Positions 50,773-63,527 of a DNA stretch of 64,000 nt are shown here, one piece after another. Under the pieces are notes generated by a model. It was given only the letters and a program-made list of their open reading frames with translations, was not told the DNA's origin and did not search any database. The DNA lies in NCBI GenBank assembly GCA_015183035.1, contig JACZZP010000009.1, positions 1,488,001-1,552,000 of the forward strand, read 5' to 3'. The DNA is from Meloidogyne chitwoodi. Taxonomy: Eukaryota; Nematoda; Chromadorea; Rhabditida; Meloidogynidae. The position numbers were made by a program, and so were the translations under genes. Within the stretch, counting starts at the first letter, position 1. Each line of letters opens with the position of its first letter.

Positions 50773-52243
50773 ATGATATATGAGAGAAGAAATTTTCGAC
50801 AAAATTGTCTAGAGGAAAAAGCAAAAATTTTTAGACGTTTTTTTCTAATGTATTTTTAAATATTTTATAAATTTTAATAATTATTATATAAATAGATCTG
50901 TTTGTATTGCTTTTATTTCATTATTGACAATTGCTATTATAGTTCCTTTATTATTTAATTATATAAGAAATTTGCAAAGAAGTATAAACGAACAATCTGA
51001 AATTTGTTATAATAAAATTATGGAACTTTACAATAATTTTAGTTTTTCGGTTTGTGGATATAATTGCCAAGAATGGAAACGACGTTCTGTTCGACATCTC
51101 AATGTTGTAATGAAAATTCGATTAAAACAAGCACTTAAAAACAGAAGTAAATGGAAGCTAAAATATAAAAATTAAAAAAAAAAATTTTTAAGGAAAAACT
51201 CGCTTTCTTCAAAAAAAACTAATTGAGGTCTCAGCTTTGTTAAATTCATTTGAATTAATGATGGACAATGAAGGAATTAATGCCACAAATAGTAAATTAT
51301 TGTACAAAGAAATAACCAATATAAATTTAACAAATATAAACTTTAACGAGTCTGGTTTAAATAATGTTAGTGAAGATAGTAATTGGAAAGAAGAAGGACA
51401 AAGCAAAGAAAAATCAAAAGAGGATTATCAAGAGGAAGAAAAAATAAACTTGTCTTTTATTGAACAAAAAAGATTACGTGATAAGTTAAAAATAAAATTA
51501 GTATCAATTAAATAAAACAATTTTAATTGAGAACTACCAAATGTTCTTGTCCTTGTACAAAAGGAAAGCCTGGACTTCCAGGTTTAGATGGAACTAATGG
51601 AAAACCAGGAAAGGATGGCCAACCAGGTCAAAATGGAATGAATGGAGAAGATGCCCCTGAAAATATATTTTTAAATTTTTGTTTCCAATGCTTACCAGGA
51701 ATTGTTGGAAGTTTAGGTTTACAAGGGTTAGGAAAATAGAAATAAATTGAAAAATAAATATTTTAATTTTTAGACAGAAAGGAATTAATGGAAAACCAGG
51801 AATGAGAGGAGAGGATGGAAAACCAGGAATTCAAGGACAATCAGGAAGAAAAGGTCCAATAGGACAAATCGGTCCAGCAGGACAAAAAGGAAAAGATGGA
51901 AAAATCAATTTAGGTGAATAAAAATAGAATAATAATTATTAATTATAATTTTAGAATTAAAAAAAATACCTGGGGCACCAGGTTTGAAAGGAATGTGCGG
52001 TTAGTTTTACAAAATTAAATTAAATAGAAATTACAGGAGGTTATGGTCCCCCTGGCCCTATTGGTGATCCTGGAATCCGAGGCCGTAATGGAAATGATGG
52101 AAAGATTGGAATAACTGGAAATCCAGGAACTCAGGTAAAAATACAATAAATATATTAAATATTTTTTACATTAGGGAAAACCTGGTGGATGTGGACATTG
52201 TTCTATGCCTATAAGAATTCCAAATCATTTATTAAATAATTAA
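50773..52243 (+). CDS. Nematode cuticle collagen
   Basis: Begins MIYERRNFRQNCLEEKAKIF. The membrane anchor, SVCIAFISLLTIAIIVPLLF, is formed across a 61-bp-scale intron with a GTATTT donor. The non-collagenous region contains QEWKRRSVRHLN, a plausible subtilisin-type cleavage site, and a long Asn/Glu/Lys-rich stretch with possible N-glycosylation sites. CSCPCTKGKPGLPGLDGTNG opens the collagenous part. Gly-X-Y blocks (KPGMRGEDGKPGIQGQSGRK and later ones) are broken by Cys-containing interruptions such as FCFQCLPG. Ends CGHCSMPIRIPNHLLNN. Precise joining around 51,510-51,540 is uncertain. Confidence 0.85.
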
Positions 52244-52555
52244 TATTTATCTAAATTATTCAATTAATGTATAATCAAAAATCTATTTTATTTAAATTTT
52301 GAAGAAATATTTTAGTGTAAATCATTTTTTCTTTTTTATTTTAAATTATTTTCAAACATTCTCCATATATTTTGTTATATTTAACTTGTGTTAATTTAAT
52401 AAAATTTGTAACTTTTTTTAATTAGAAATATTTGGGAAGAGTAGTAAAGTTTAAAAACAACAAAGATTTACCTTACTTTTGATTTTAATATTTTCATTTA
52501 TAAAATTTTGTATTTTTTCTACTGACAAATCCTCTTTTTTTATATTTAATTTATT

Positions 52556-54387
52556 TTAATCTATATCAAAAAGTAATTGTTCTGAAACACGATCAAAATT
52601 AGCAAATTTGAAAAGACGCATTATTTGGTATGATTCTAACGTTGCAGAAGCTTTAAATAAAATTAAAAAATTATTATTATTATATTAAAATTACCTGCAG
52701 AAACAATTCCAGAAATTAATAAAATAACATTACCAAAACGTTCAGCTGCAGATTTGTGACCTATTGAACGATAAAATTGAAAAAGAGCGGCAATTACACG
52801 ATTTTTCCATTCTAAAGCTACAATTCTTGATTCGTCACTTATAAAGGAAGTTCCTTCTTCTAAATAAAAAATAATAAAAATATTATTCTTTTTTTTAAAA
52901 AAACCTTTTTGTGTGTGATTTCCACAACTAAAAAGTAAAAGAATTTTTAAAGTAACCAATTCTTCTGGTGTTAATTGTAATCTTCTTAATGGAATAACTA
53001 ATCCATCTATACAACGATCAGTCATTTGTTTATAAAGTTTTTCCTGTCTCCATTTTCTGTCTTCTGTTATTAATGTCTAAAATTAAAAATAAAATAATTT
53101 TTTTAAATTAAAATTTATTTAAAAACCTTGCTTTCATCTGGTAAAACATTGACACTTCTTGGCATACATGTCCCATTAGAAATTAACCAAACATCGTCAA
53201 GACCAATTTGAGCAGTAAAATATCCATATTCTATTACATTACAAGGCATAGCAAATCTAAAATATTAAAATATATTTAAATATTTATTTGTTAACATTTT
53301 CATTCAAAATAAATATAAGATAAATTCAAAAAAGAAATTCATAGAAACCTTTTAAGTAAAAGCATTTTGTCTGGTAAATGTAGTGATGAAAATACTGGAA
53401 GTGTCTTTAAAAAATAATTTCTTAAATAATTTTTAAAATTAAATGCAAACCTGCACCCATTCAAGCATAGAAAACATTTCAATTTGTGTAACATTACAAA
53501 GATCAGAACAAAGAACAATTTTCATTAAAGTATCATGTTGTTGAACTACCCGAGAACCTTTACTTGCAACATCTGCTAATCTTTTTGCTTCTGTTCTTGC
53601 ACGAATCATTTCAAATTTTCTAGCACGAATTGCTTTATCTGTGGCAGCTAATGATGATATTAACTCCAAAAGATTATTATTATTAATTCCATCTGAAATT
53701 GAAAAATATAATCCATCAGTTGAAGGAAGTATTTGATTAGTCGGAGAAGGAGTTATCTGAGAAAAAAAGTTTTTTTTAATGTTTAATTATTATACTTCAC
53801 TCCCAGATGTTGAAGGAATTGCAGATGCAAAATTTTGAAAAGATTGCACTTGTGTTAGTCTTTTTTTTCTTCTACCAATTAAATCCCTTCGAGGTTGAAG
53901 TGCTTCTCTAGACATTCCCCTATCCAAACATCTAAAAAATTTTAAACTAATTTATTCTAATAATAAAAAATACCTTCGAAATCGACAAGAACGGCAAAGT
54001 CTCCTTGCACACGTTTCTTGTTCACAAATATTTGGTTTTTTGCAAATTGTATCCTGATTATGCATAACAGCTCTAGAAAATATTAAAATTCATAAAAATA
54101 GCAATAAATATTAATTAATTTTTATAAATTTACATAAATATATAAAAAACTAAAAACCTCCGAAAGAATGTTTTGCATCCGAGACAACTTAAACAACCTA
54201 AAAATAAAAAATATTTTAAATATAATAAAAACCGTAATGTCTTCCAAATGAAAGTTCACCACAAATTAAGCATAAACCCACAGCTTCTAAAAAAAAAATA
54301 ATTTAAAAAATTGTTGCTTAATGAAAATTTTTAGTTAATTTAAATAATTTTTAAAAGGTTAGATATATTCCTACCTTTATGTGCCAT
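52556..54387 (-). CDS. Nuclear hormone receptor (NHR)
   Basis: Ligand-regulated transcription factor. The DNA-binding domain, in short exons, reads CLICGELSFGRHYG, CLSCLGCKTFFRR, AVMHNQDTICKKPNICEQET and CARRLCRSCRFRRCLDRGM. It has both Cys4 zinc modules and the P-box CLGCKTFFRR. The hinge SREALQPRRDLIGRRKKRLT carries a likely nuclear-localisation signal. The ligand-binding domain runs from LADVASKGSRVVQQHDTLMK through FSMLEWVQ, FAMPCNVIEYG, RLQLTPEELVTLKILLLFSC and ESRIVALEWKNRVIAALFQF. It closes with FDRVSEQLLFDID as the AF-2 region. Start MAHK at 54,387 is a tiny first exon. This fits the expanded nematode NHR group; no specific orthologue assigned. Complete. Confidence 0.88.
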
Positions 54388-54865
54388 TATCAAACAATAT
54401 TAAATTTTCTTGGTCTACCTTAACTATAAATTATTTTTAAGAAAAAATAAAACGGAATTACTAAATAAAAGTAATAAAATACATACAAAGTATTTATTAT
54501 ATCATTTACATGGATAAAACTATAGTATATATTGTTAAATATGAAAAGAATAAAAATGAAGAGAATTACATACCCCTGTCTGTCTATCGATTTATTTTTT
54601 GTTCCTTATCAGAAAGATAGGTATCATTATAATATTAAATGACGTAACTTTTCTAAATCTAGTATTTCGTTACAACTTCAAAGAGTTACAAATAAATGGG
54701 AAAATTAAATTTAAAAATAAAGATTGAGACATTTTCTACATAAATATATCAATTAAACTCAAATTTTATTAAAATAACTATTTTTTAAAATAAAATTCTG
54801 GTATTCCATTTACATAAATATTTAACAAAAAATCATTTTAATAAATTAAATATTTCCTTTTATTT

Positions 54866-57800
54866 TTACTCTTCCAAAAATATTTGTATTTTATTCCTTT
54901 TATCATTCTTCTTCTCTTTCATTTTCTCAATAAATCTTAAATTAGCTATAAATTCTTGTTGATTCATTTGTTTTGTCAAATTTGAAAAAGAAGTTGATAA
55001 AGCACTAAACATGTCTACCTAAATTTTTAAAAATTAATTTTTTAAATAAATTAAAAAATTACAATATTTCTCATATTTATTGGTGTAATATTAAAATAAT
55101 CTTCTTGAATATTATTCCAAGTTTTTGTCCTACTATTTTCTCTTCCACGATTTTCATCTAATTGGTCTAATTGATCTTCTCGTTCCAAAGAAAATAAATT
55201 AGCTGTCAATTGAGGTAAAAAACAATTTGAATATTTTACAATAACTCCCCATTCTTGATTACCACATTGGCCACATAACCATTTGGCACATTTTGTAAAT
55301 AAATGGTCTTTCTGAAAAAAAGAATATTAGAGTCTTATTTGTTAAAATTAAAAAAATGATAATTTTTAAAATATATCTTTTTTTCACCGTTGGCTTCTCA
55401 CGAATATCAATCTTTGAACGTTGCCAAACAGTGGGATCGCAAACCACAAAAGTAGTATGAGCAATAGAACGAACATGAATACTTTTACAAATTAAATTAT
55501 TACAAGAACGACAACTTAGTTTATAACTAAAGAAAATGTAAAAAATAAATTTTTAAAATTTTTCTTAATTTTTACCGCCTACTATTAAGCCTTGAACGCC
55601 TTGCTTCTAAAACTGTAAGTTTTCTTTCTTCAACTTTTCTGCATTCTTCACGTTTTGCATTAATTTGATTTTTTAAAATTGTCTCACTTTTTTCTTGTAA
55701 ATCTATTAAACATTTCATCATCTATTAATTTTTATATAATTTATTTAAAATAACAGAACAACATAATTCAAAGCTATCTTCTTACCATAGCTTCTTTTTG
55801 CATATTTACATATTCTGCTTGTTCTATATTTGTATCTAATGCTAATAAAATAGAAAAACTATTTTTTTGTCTAGCACGTCCTCTTCTTTGAATCATTGAA
55901 AGTTCAGAACCAACATTATTATATTTTATAATTAAATTACAAGCAGCAATATTGACCCCTTCTTCAGCAACAGATGTAACTACTAAAACTTTTATTTTAC
56001 CAGAATCAAAATCTTTAATCATATTTTGTTGTTCTATTGTAGATTGTCCACCAGCAGATAAGCTCTGATTTGAAGAGACCATAAAACCAACATTCTAAAA
56101 TTTAAAACATTTTTTTAATTTATTTTATTAAAAAATAACCTCTTGTTTATAAAAAATTGGAAGTTGTGGTACATTTTTAAGATGATCAGCAAGTTTAAAA
56201 GCAGAACTTCTAGTTGAAACAAAAATTAAACATCGTGAATTTGGATCAGATTCAAATTGTGTTTGAAGAATCTTTTTTTATTAAATATTATTATTTTATT
56301 ATTAAATATATTTACCAAATATAATTCTTTAAGTATTTCTTTATTTTCTATTTTTTCATTTTTAACACATTCTGCCAATTTGTCATATATAGCTAATAAA
56401 TAAATATTATAGAAAAATTAAAATAATTATTTAAAAACAAACAAAATTAACCTAAATAATAATTTAGCAATTTTTGATTAATTAAATCAATTGGACTAGA
56501 ACCACTAGAATTGTTAATATAATCCTTCATTTTGTCTTTCAAATATATAAAAGCATAAAAACTTGGTAAAAGATCATTAATTAATATAGCATGAAAATAA
56601 TGCTTTAAAAAATAATATTTAAATTATTATTAAAGTACTTAACAAAATAAATTTAAAAAAAACTTACAGATAAATGATCAATAGATCGAACTATTAAAAA
56701 TCTCATTTCAGAATCTTGTACTCTTTCAGCACATTTTTTAAGATTACCAACAATTGTTTGATAACGAGAAATATTTGAATGTAAAGGAAATTCAATTTCT
56801 TCTTTTTTTAATTTAAATAATTCTGCTAATTTTGATAAATATGGTTTCATTTCTTTTTCAATATTAAACATTGCATGATCAATATAATCTAGAAATAAAT
56901 CCTCTTTTGGACGCTTTACTCGTTTCACAGCTAAAAAAAATACGTATTTTTTAATAAAATATTTAAAAGAATTTCTTACAATCAACTGGAGGCATAACAT
57001 GACTTTTTAAATTATCTAATTGATGTCTAACAGTAGTTATAGTCACTGAATGTAAATTTGAACATAAATTAAGCATATGTTCATAACAAGCTTTAATATC
57101 TAAACTTGTATCTCCCACACCCATAGAAGCGGTGAGTCCAACAATCTGTGGTTTTTCTGTTAAGTTACTATTTTCTAACATTTCCATAAGTACTAAAAAA
57201 ATAATTTTTTAAATTAAAATAAAAAATTTTCCAAAATAAGATTTTTCAATAAAAATATAACGATTTTTAAAAAGGATAAATAAACAGTGGAAAATAATAA
57301 ACTTTTCAGAAAAAGATAATTTCCAATAAAGGAAGAAAATATTATTAAACCAATATTTCACGAAATTCTTAAAATTAAAAAAAACTTTTGTATGGATGTT
57401 GCTTTGTCTAAAAGAGAAAAATAAAATAATTAATAAAGAATAATTATTAAATTTACCGCATGATGACACTCATCAAATATCATTAAAGTAAAATCAGCAA
57501 AATAAACACGTTCTGAACGCAAAACACTCTCCAACATATTTCTAAAAAATAAAAAATTTAATTAATTAAATTTTAGAAAATTTTTTATATTACATTAAAA
57601 TTTGAGGAGTCATAATAACAATATCAGCAGCTAATAAACGATAAGCACGCCCTTCAAGAATATTTTCACAACCACTAAAACCATCCACCCAATAAGTAAT
57701 ATTTGGACGATAATTATCTTTATATTCTGTAAGAAATTGAACAAAATGTAAGGCTTGTTGATCAACTAAAGGAACTGTTGGTACAAGCATTACACACTTA

Positions 57801-60261
57801 ATTTAAAAAAAAAACATTTTTTTATATATTTTTAAAATTTACTCTTCCAACTTTTCCAGCACGATGTTGATTAGTTAAATGATTTTTAATAATATCAACA
57901 GCTACCAATGTTTTTCCACTTCCAGTTGGAGAACAAATAATTGTATTTAGACCTCTAAAAATTTTTAAGTATTTAAACACGGAAAGGGTTGTAGTTGAAA
58001 AATTATACTAATAATTATTCTACATTATCTTTTAAATATTAAAATAAATTACTTATTAGCGTGTAAAACTAATTCATTTTGATAAGGTCGCAAATCATAA
58101 GTTTCAGGTTCATATTCCAATACATTAGCTATTAAAAAAAATATATATAAATACTAAAAAAACACAAACTGCAAGTTTTATATTTTAAAAAATCTTTCTG
58201 GTCTCTAGGCTCATTTGGCTCTTCCTCATCTCCAACTAAATCTGCAAAAAGCTCAGCAGAATTTGGAACACCAACACCTATTAATTTATTTGCTTTCCAT
58301 TTATCTATAATTATTTAAAATATTTAAAAAATAAATATGAAATATTTAACAAACTAAGGTCATCTAAATAGTCGGGATCAATAAGTCTAGCAAAAAATCT
58401 GCAATCACCATGGCTAAGAAGAGCTTCAAGAAATTCAAAATACCAATCCTTTAATGAAAAAATAAATTTTAAAAATTATTTAAAAAAGACTCCTAATTCC
58501 AATGTTGAATTTTCAATATCAGAGCAATGGGTCAATCCACGAATAAAAAGACATGCAGCAGCCTCAATTTCTTAAAATATGTTCAAAATTAATCTCAAAT
58601 TTTTTTCAATTTTTATTTCTATAAAATTAAAAAACCTCTTTTAGCCTGATTTTCTGGGATATAAAGCCTTTCAACTCTTTTTAATAAATTTTCATATTCA
58701 ACGCTTCCTTTACTTCTAAACCATTTAAGTATGTGTTTTGGTTCTAGAACTGAACGCATTTTATCCACTTTAAAAGGGTCATCTACAGAATAAAGTTGAG
58801 AATAAAATTGAGTAGAAATAATATTGTTTAAATGAAGTTCAGAATATGACTGAGGATCATCTTAAATTTTAATTTTTTTAAAAAGTTAAAAATTAAATTT
58901 ATGGAGAATAAATATTATCAAAAATATGAAAATTTCCCGAAAATAAATTACATTTTTCTATTTTAAATTAATTAAATATTAGCTTAAATATTCAAAAAAA
59001 TTAACCTTCTTTACAACGACTAATAATTGAAATTAGACAAGGAAGAACGTTTGGATCATTTAAATGCGAAATAAATTTAAATAAATAAGATTTTATTATA
59101 GCTAAAGCTTCATCATTTGCACGTTCGAAATCTTTTCCAATAGCTAATGCTTTATCTCTTTCTATCTTCAACCATTGGTTCACTTCTTTGACTTTATTTT
59201 CTAAAAAGAAATAAAAAAATTTGATGTAATGTGACGTTTCAGCGCCAAAAATTTCATTGCAATAATTTTGTTATAAACCCTAATATTAAAAAAAGAAAAT
59301 TTTCTGAAAAGAAAATGGGCACTTGTCAAGATGGGACGGCTTTTTTTGCGGACTTTTTTTGCGGACAAATTATTTTTTGATTTTTTCCCAAGGCAATAAG
59401 AGTGAAAGTTTTGCCAATCAATTATTGACTGCCTTGACACACCAATTTCTCTTTGCAATTCTTTTTGATTTATATGTATAACTGGTCTTCTCGACCAAAA
59501 ATACATTATCTTAGAAGGAAATTTTCCAAATGGTATAAAGTACATAATCGGCAAAATTTACCTGTATCACTTGTTTGAAAGTTAGCTTAAAACCATTGAA
59601 GAAAGTGCCAACCAAAGCCCCTTTTGTTTTTCTACATGTTGTTTTTTTACAACGCCATTGTCCATATTGCTTATAATTTTCTTTACGCATTTCTGAGCCA
59701 CAAATACATGTTCTTGTTTTGTGAAGCATACCAAGACTGGAAAGCCAATGTTGAAATTCATCATCGGGTAAGCTTATTTTGGTGTATAATTGTAACAAAG
59801 TAAAATTTTTAAGAGTTTGAATCATTTTATTGGATAATTGATTAACAAAAATATAAATGACAAGGTAAAAAACATTTACACATATTTGTTAGTCAAGGTA
59901 CACTCTTATTGCCTTGGGAAAAAATCAAAAAATAATTTGTCCGCAAAAAAAGCCGTCCCATCTTGACAAGTGCCAGAAAATGAAAAATCTTAATCAGAAA
60001 TTCAACAAAAATTACTAAAAAAATACTTGCAAAACGTCCAATCACAAGGCCTAAATCCTCCCCAACATATTTAACAAATTCATAGACAAAAAGTCTTATA
60101 TGTGATTCAACTTGAATTCCATTTTCTCTTAATTCATTCATCCAACGATGTAAAGTTTCTGATTCATTAGCTGATGGAAAAACTGTTGTTATATTTGGAA
60201 ATTTTGCTAAAAAAAATTTTTAATTTAATAAATGGATTTTTTCCTCACTTTTAATCCTCAT
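54866..60261 (-). CDS. drh: DRH-type Dicer-related / RIG-I-like RNA helicase
   Basis: SF2 helicase of the RIG-I/DRH group, which in C. elegans works with Dicer and RNA-dependent RNA polymerases in small-RNA pathways. The N-terminal helical region (60,261 to about 58,200; TKFPNITTVF, then LHRWMNELRENGIQVESHIR) lies where RIG-I-like proteins have CARDs. Helicase motifs: CSPTGSGKTLVAVDII (57,900-57,935), MLVPTVPLVDQQA, IVIMTPQIL, MIFDECHHA (about 57,460-57,485), VGLTASMG, KVLVVTSVAEEGVNI and MIQRRGRARQ (about 55,880). VKRVKRPKEDLFLDYIDHAM and its helices are the insert/pincer region. The C-terminal regulatory domain has Cys pairs CRSCN and CAKWLCGQCG around VRSIAHTTFVVCDPTVWQRS. Complete, with many short introns. 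One intron holds the Merlin element at 59,318. Confidence 0.88.
59318..59974 (-). mobile_element. Merlin-family DNA transposon, internally deleted, in a drh intron
   Basis: A 657-bp element with terminal repeats GGCACTTGTCAAGATGGGAC and onward (GGCTTTTTTTGCGGAC) at both ends, and a perfect 8-bp duplication, AGAAAATG (59,310-59,317 and 59,975-59,982). The arms are long, about 80 bp, but the left one has a small local duplication of GCGGACTTTTTTT. It carries the 5' part of a transposase on the minus strand, the same strand as drh. It is closely related to the copy at 42,637. Confidence 0.93.
59400..59825 (-). CDS. N-terminal fragment of Merlin (IS1016-like) transposase
   Basis: Starts [20 protein letters not shown]. 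It then has a zinc-ribbon-like segment, TCICGSEMRKENYKQYGQ and WRCKKTTCRKTKGALVGTFF, then NGFKLTFKQVIQ. A 52-bp intron (59,510-59,561; GTAAAT...CTAAG) leads to IMYFWSRRPVIHINQKELQR and EIGVSRQSIIDWQNF, a helix-turn-helix-like segment. This is the layout of the N-terminal part of Merlin/ISXO2-like transposases. The catalytic DDE domain is absent, and the frame runs out through the terminal repeat. It cannot transpose itself. If expressed it could bind ends only, which is speculation. Confidence 0.75.
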
Positions 60262-60782
60262 TTTAAACAAATCTACAAATAAAAAAAATAAAATTAAACT
60301 AAAATTAAGAAATAAAAAGTCTTTGCAATAAAACGACTGCAATGAAAGAGCTTCCAATAAAAGTAGCAATCGTTTTTCAAAATTCTCAAATCCAAAAAAT
60401 CGTAAAAAACATCAACAATTAAAAAGTTAAAAAATATAAAAAGAATTTTCTCTTTTAATAGAAGTACCCCTTTATAGAAAAAACTCCTTCAATATAGGTA
60501 CTCTTCAAATACAAAAACCCCTTTTAATAGTAATACAAGAACTTTTATAACCCTAACTTATCCCGTTCTATTATTTAAACAAATTAGAGTTTAAGAATTA
60601 GACTCTTATTAATAACAGCAAAATTCAAGAATTTATTTCAAAAAATTTATGAGTTATCTCAAAGGGTGGGATTTTTCTTTCCATGTCAACTATTTAAGTT
60701 CAAGCAGTCAAAAAAATATTTTAATAGATATGTAAGGAATTACTCTTCCTATATTCTGCATTATAAAAATTTTTTTATTCAT
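60262..60782. other. Intergenic, promoter side of drh
   Basis: AT-rich with some CTTTTAATAG-type simple repeats (60,450-60,540) resembling the centre of the element at 2606. No gene seen. Confidence 0.45.
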
Positions 60783-61942
60783 TTAACCAGTTCGTGGGCA
60801 AGAACAATACTTTGCATCTTCTCCATGCACTCCATTTGCACCGCTCTGAAAAATTATTAATAAATAACTTTTGGTTTGTCTATTTATAACATCTCCTGGC
60901 AATCCAGGTACTCCAGGCAATCCAGCAAATCCAGAATTGCCAATTGGACCAGGTGGTCCACACAAGCCAGGAAGACCATTTTGTCCTTTGTCTCCTAAAT
61001 TTAATTTCTAAATAAGTTGTGAAAATTTAGATTAATTGCCTATTCTTCCAGGTATTCCTTCTTTGCCTGTTTCTCCTTTTGGTCCAGGTTCTCCCTTTGA
61101 AGTTATTCCATCTCTGCCTGGTTCTCCAGGCTCTCCTTCTTTTCCTTTTTCTCCAATAGGACCTAAATCACCATGAGGACCTTGAATACCCGGATGTCCA
61201 TCCCTTCCAGCATGTCCATTAACGCCTGGTTGTCCAGGAACACCTGCCTTTCCAGCGGGACCAGGAGGACCGATCGGACCTTAATAAAAGAGGAATTGAA
61301 TATTTTTATTGAAAATTTCAATTTTTAAATATAAAATAATACCCGGTGGACCAGTTGAGCAACGAATACAGCCAGGATCCATCCAATCCAAAAGTGCCAT
61401 AATACCAGCAGCACCTGGTAATCCAGGTATTCCTGCTTCGCCTGGTTCTTTATTTAAAATAAATTAAAAACTCATTAATAAATTAATTTGAAAATAAATT
61501 TAAAAAACCTCCTTGTTCTCCTCGTACTCCAGGAACTCCAGGCAATCCACGAGGACATAATTCATTACGCAAATGACAATCTAATATTATTATTATTTTT
61601 TTAATTAAAAAAAACTTACTGCATTTATCTACTTCATCTGTTAAATAAATTTCACGAACAAAACGCTTTTTTGATATGGATATAAATATTTTTGATTTTT
61701 TATATTTATTTTGTAAATCCAAAAGATTATTCCAAGAATCTTTGTTTGTTAACTTTTTTTAATTTTCAAATTTAATTTTAAAAAAATCAAACCAAAGATA
61801 ATTTTAAATCTTTTATAATTTCATCATAAAGAATATTTAATTCATTAATAATTAAAATTCCTACAAATGAACAACTTAAAATAACAATAATAGAACAGAA
61901 AATTGCTAATGAAGCAGTCAATTTAGAGGAATAAATTAACAT
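60783..61942 (-). CDS. Nematode cuticle collagen
   Basis: Start [20 protein letters not shown], an N-terminal membrane anchor continuing to [10 protein letters not shown]. The linker contains [12 protein letters not shown], a likely subtilisin-type processing site. [20 protein letters not shown] begins the collagenous region. [13 protein letters not shown] is followed by a Cys-containing break, [19 protein letters not shown] long Gly-X-Y block comes next ([20 protein letters not shown] and on). [20 protein letters not shown] and [19 protein letters not shown] end the protein. Introns are short. Complete; the third collagen of the window, facing the same way as the one at 29,466. Confidence 0.9.
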
Positions 61943-62472
61943 TTATTTTTTTTCAAAGGAATATTTTATGTATATTTTTATTTATTTAATTTAATAAGAA
62001 GAGGAAAATAAAATGATAATGATGTAAAAATAAATAGGTAAATAAATAAAAATACCTGTTTTATTAAATTCTAGTTATTTATTATATTTGACATTATTTT
62101 TACAAATATTTTTTTTATTTTTTAGTGTATTTATTGAGATTTTAAAAAATAAAGAAAAATCAGAATATTAGCCAAGATAATCCCAATTATTATTTTATCA
62201 GAATTAAATATTTAAAAAAATTTCAATAAGTCTAAAAAATGTTTTAAAATTAAAACCTTTAAAAATTTTGTAGATTTTCTTACGATTGGATAAAATTTAA
62301 ATAACAGTTGACAAATAAATGTAAAACGGACTGTATATTATTTTTTATTTATTTTTCAATATATTCTCTAAGCCTATAAACTTTATTTTATTATTTTTTA
62401 TTATTCAATTTTTTAAGGCTGATGAGTCATCATACATACCAGTTCCTCTAAAAAAACTTAATTTATTTATTT
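61943..62472. other. Intergenic, promoter side of the collagen
   Basis: AT-rich; no gene or bounded repeat seen before the MITE at 62,473. Confidence 0.45.
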
Positions 62473-62743
62473 GGATCCACCCCTAAATATCGAAACCCAA
62501 AAGATCGAAAGATCACATGAAAGCAATTTGTGAACTTGCCAGTTCGGTCAAATCTCTTAAAACAATTGGTACCATTAAAACTTGGACCTACAAGGAGTGT
62601 TTTATCACTTCTCCATTTTAGAGCCCATGGCCAGTTGGTTTTTGCAAACTTGGACCTAAGGATTGTTTTATTACTTGACCGACTGGCAAGTTCACAAATT
62701 GTTTTCATCGATCTTTTGGGTTTCGATCTTCTGTGCTGATCCC
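62473..62743. mobile_element. MITE related to the 5266 and 24462 elements
   Basis: A 271-bp element with inverted ends: GGATCCACCCCTAAATATCG, CGAAACCCAAAAGATCGA on the left; GGGATCAGCACAGAAGATCG, CGAAACCCAAAAGATCGA on the other strand of the right end. The flanks both read TTTATTT, giving an approximate duplication. The core carries TTGGACCTACAAGGAGTGTT (as in 5266) and CCATGGCCAGTTGGTTTTTG with GCAAACTTGGACCT (as in 24462). Confidence 0.78.
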
Positions 62744-62757
62744 GTTTATTTATTTAT

Positions 62758-62797
62758 TATACACACACACACATGCACATACATAAACACACACATT
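62758..62797. repeat. CA-type microsatellite
   Basis: TACACACACACACATGCACA followed by TACATAAACACACACA: an imperfect dinucleotide run directly after the MITE. Confidence 0.85.
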
Positions 62798-62951
62798 TTT
62801 CTTTTCTCTTTGTTTTGTCTTCTCAACTGCCAACCGCCTTTTTTAAACATAAAATTGATTTTCTTATTATTTTCTTCTTTAATATACATATTTCATTTTT
62901 AATTTAATTTTTATTTTTAAGAAAATTATAAAAAGATAAAATTCTAAAAAA

Positions 62952-63185
62952 ATGCCATTAACTTGTTCAGATTGTCCAAAATTTTGTTGTTCTGTACTTA
63001 TTCCGGTTAGTTAAAAATAAATATTTAATTAATTAATTTATTATTAATAATATGTATATAAATAGCCAATTGGTGTTTGGATAGAAAAAGGTTGTTCTAT
63101 TCATTTATTAATTAATGTTTTACTTACAATTTGTGGTTACTTTCCTGGTTTAATTCATGCTATAATAATTATTTGTTATTATTGA
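62952..63185 (+). CDS. PMP3 / UPF0057 small membrane protein
   Basis: A two-exon gene for about 57 residues. Exon 1 is MPLTCSDCPKFCCSVLIP; after a GTTAGT intron, exon 2 is PIGVWIEKGCSIHLLINVLL then TICGYFPGLIHAIIIICYY. The PPIGVWIEKGC segment and INVLLTICGYFPGLIHA are the family signature. PMP3-type proteins are two-pass proteolipids of the plasma membrane, linked in yeast and plants to membrane potential and salt stress; their nematode roles are little known. The N-terminus carries a Cys cluster (C-x2-C-x3-CC), perhaps a lipidation site. Complete. Confidence 0.88.
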
Positions 63186-63527
63186 AAAGAAAGAAAAAGA
63201 AAAAAGAATTAAATATTTATAATTATTGCTAAAAATAAATACAAAAAATACTAACTTTTTCCTCTGATAATTCCATCATTATTTTACAATGAATATTTAA
63301 ATAAAATTCATTTATAACAATTGGAAATTAATTTTTTATATTTAAAAAGTGAATTATTTATTTAACAAAATTATTATTTTATTTTTTAATTTTAACATAA
63401 TTTTATTATTTTAAATAAAATAAGAGGAAATTGGGAGAAAATTTTTTTAATATTTAAATAAACAATATTTAGAACTAAAAATACCTAGATAATTAAATAA
63501 TATTATATATATGTACATATTTATTAT
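63186..63527. other. Short convergent intergenic spacer
   Basis: AT-rich 3' regions of the flanking convergent genes. Nothing else seen. Confidence 0.5.

Noticed and set aside
62530..62902. Plus-strand frames around the MITE and microsatellite
   Set aside because: They run through inverted repeats and CA repeats without any family similarity.
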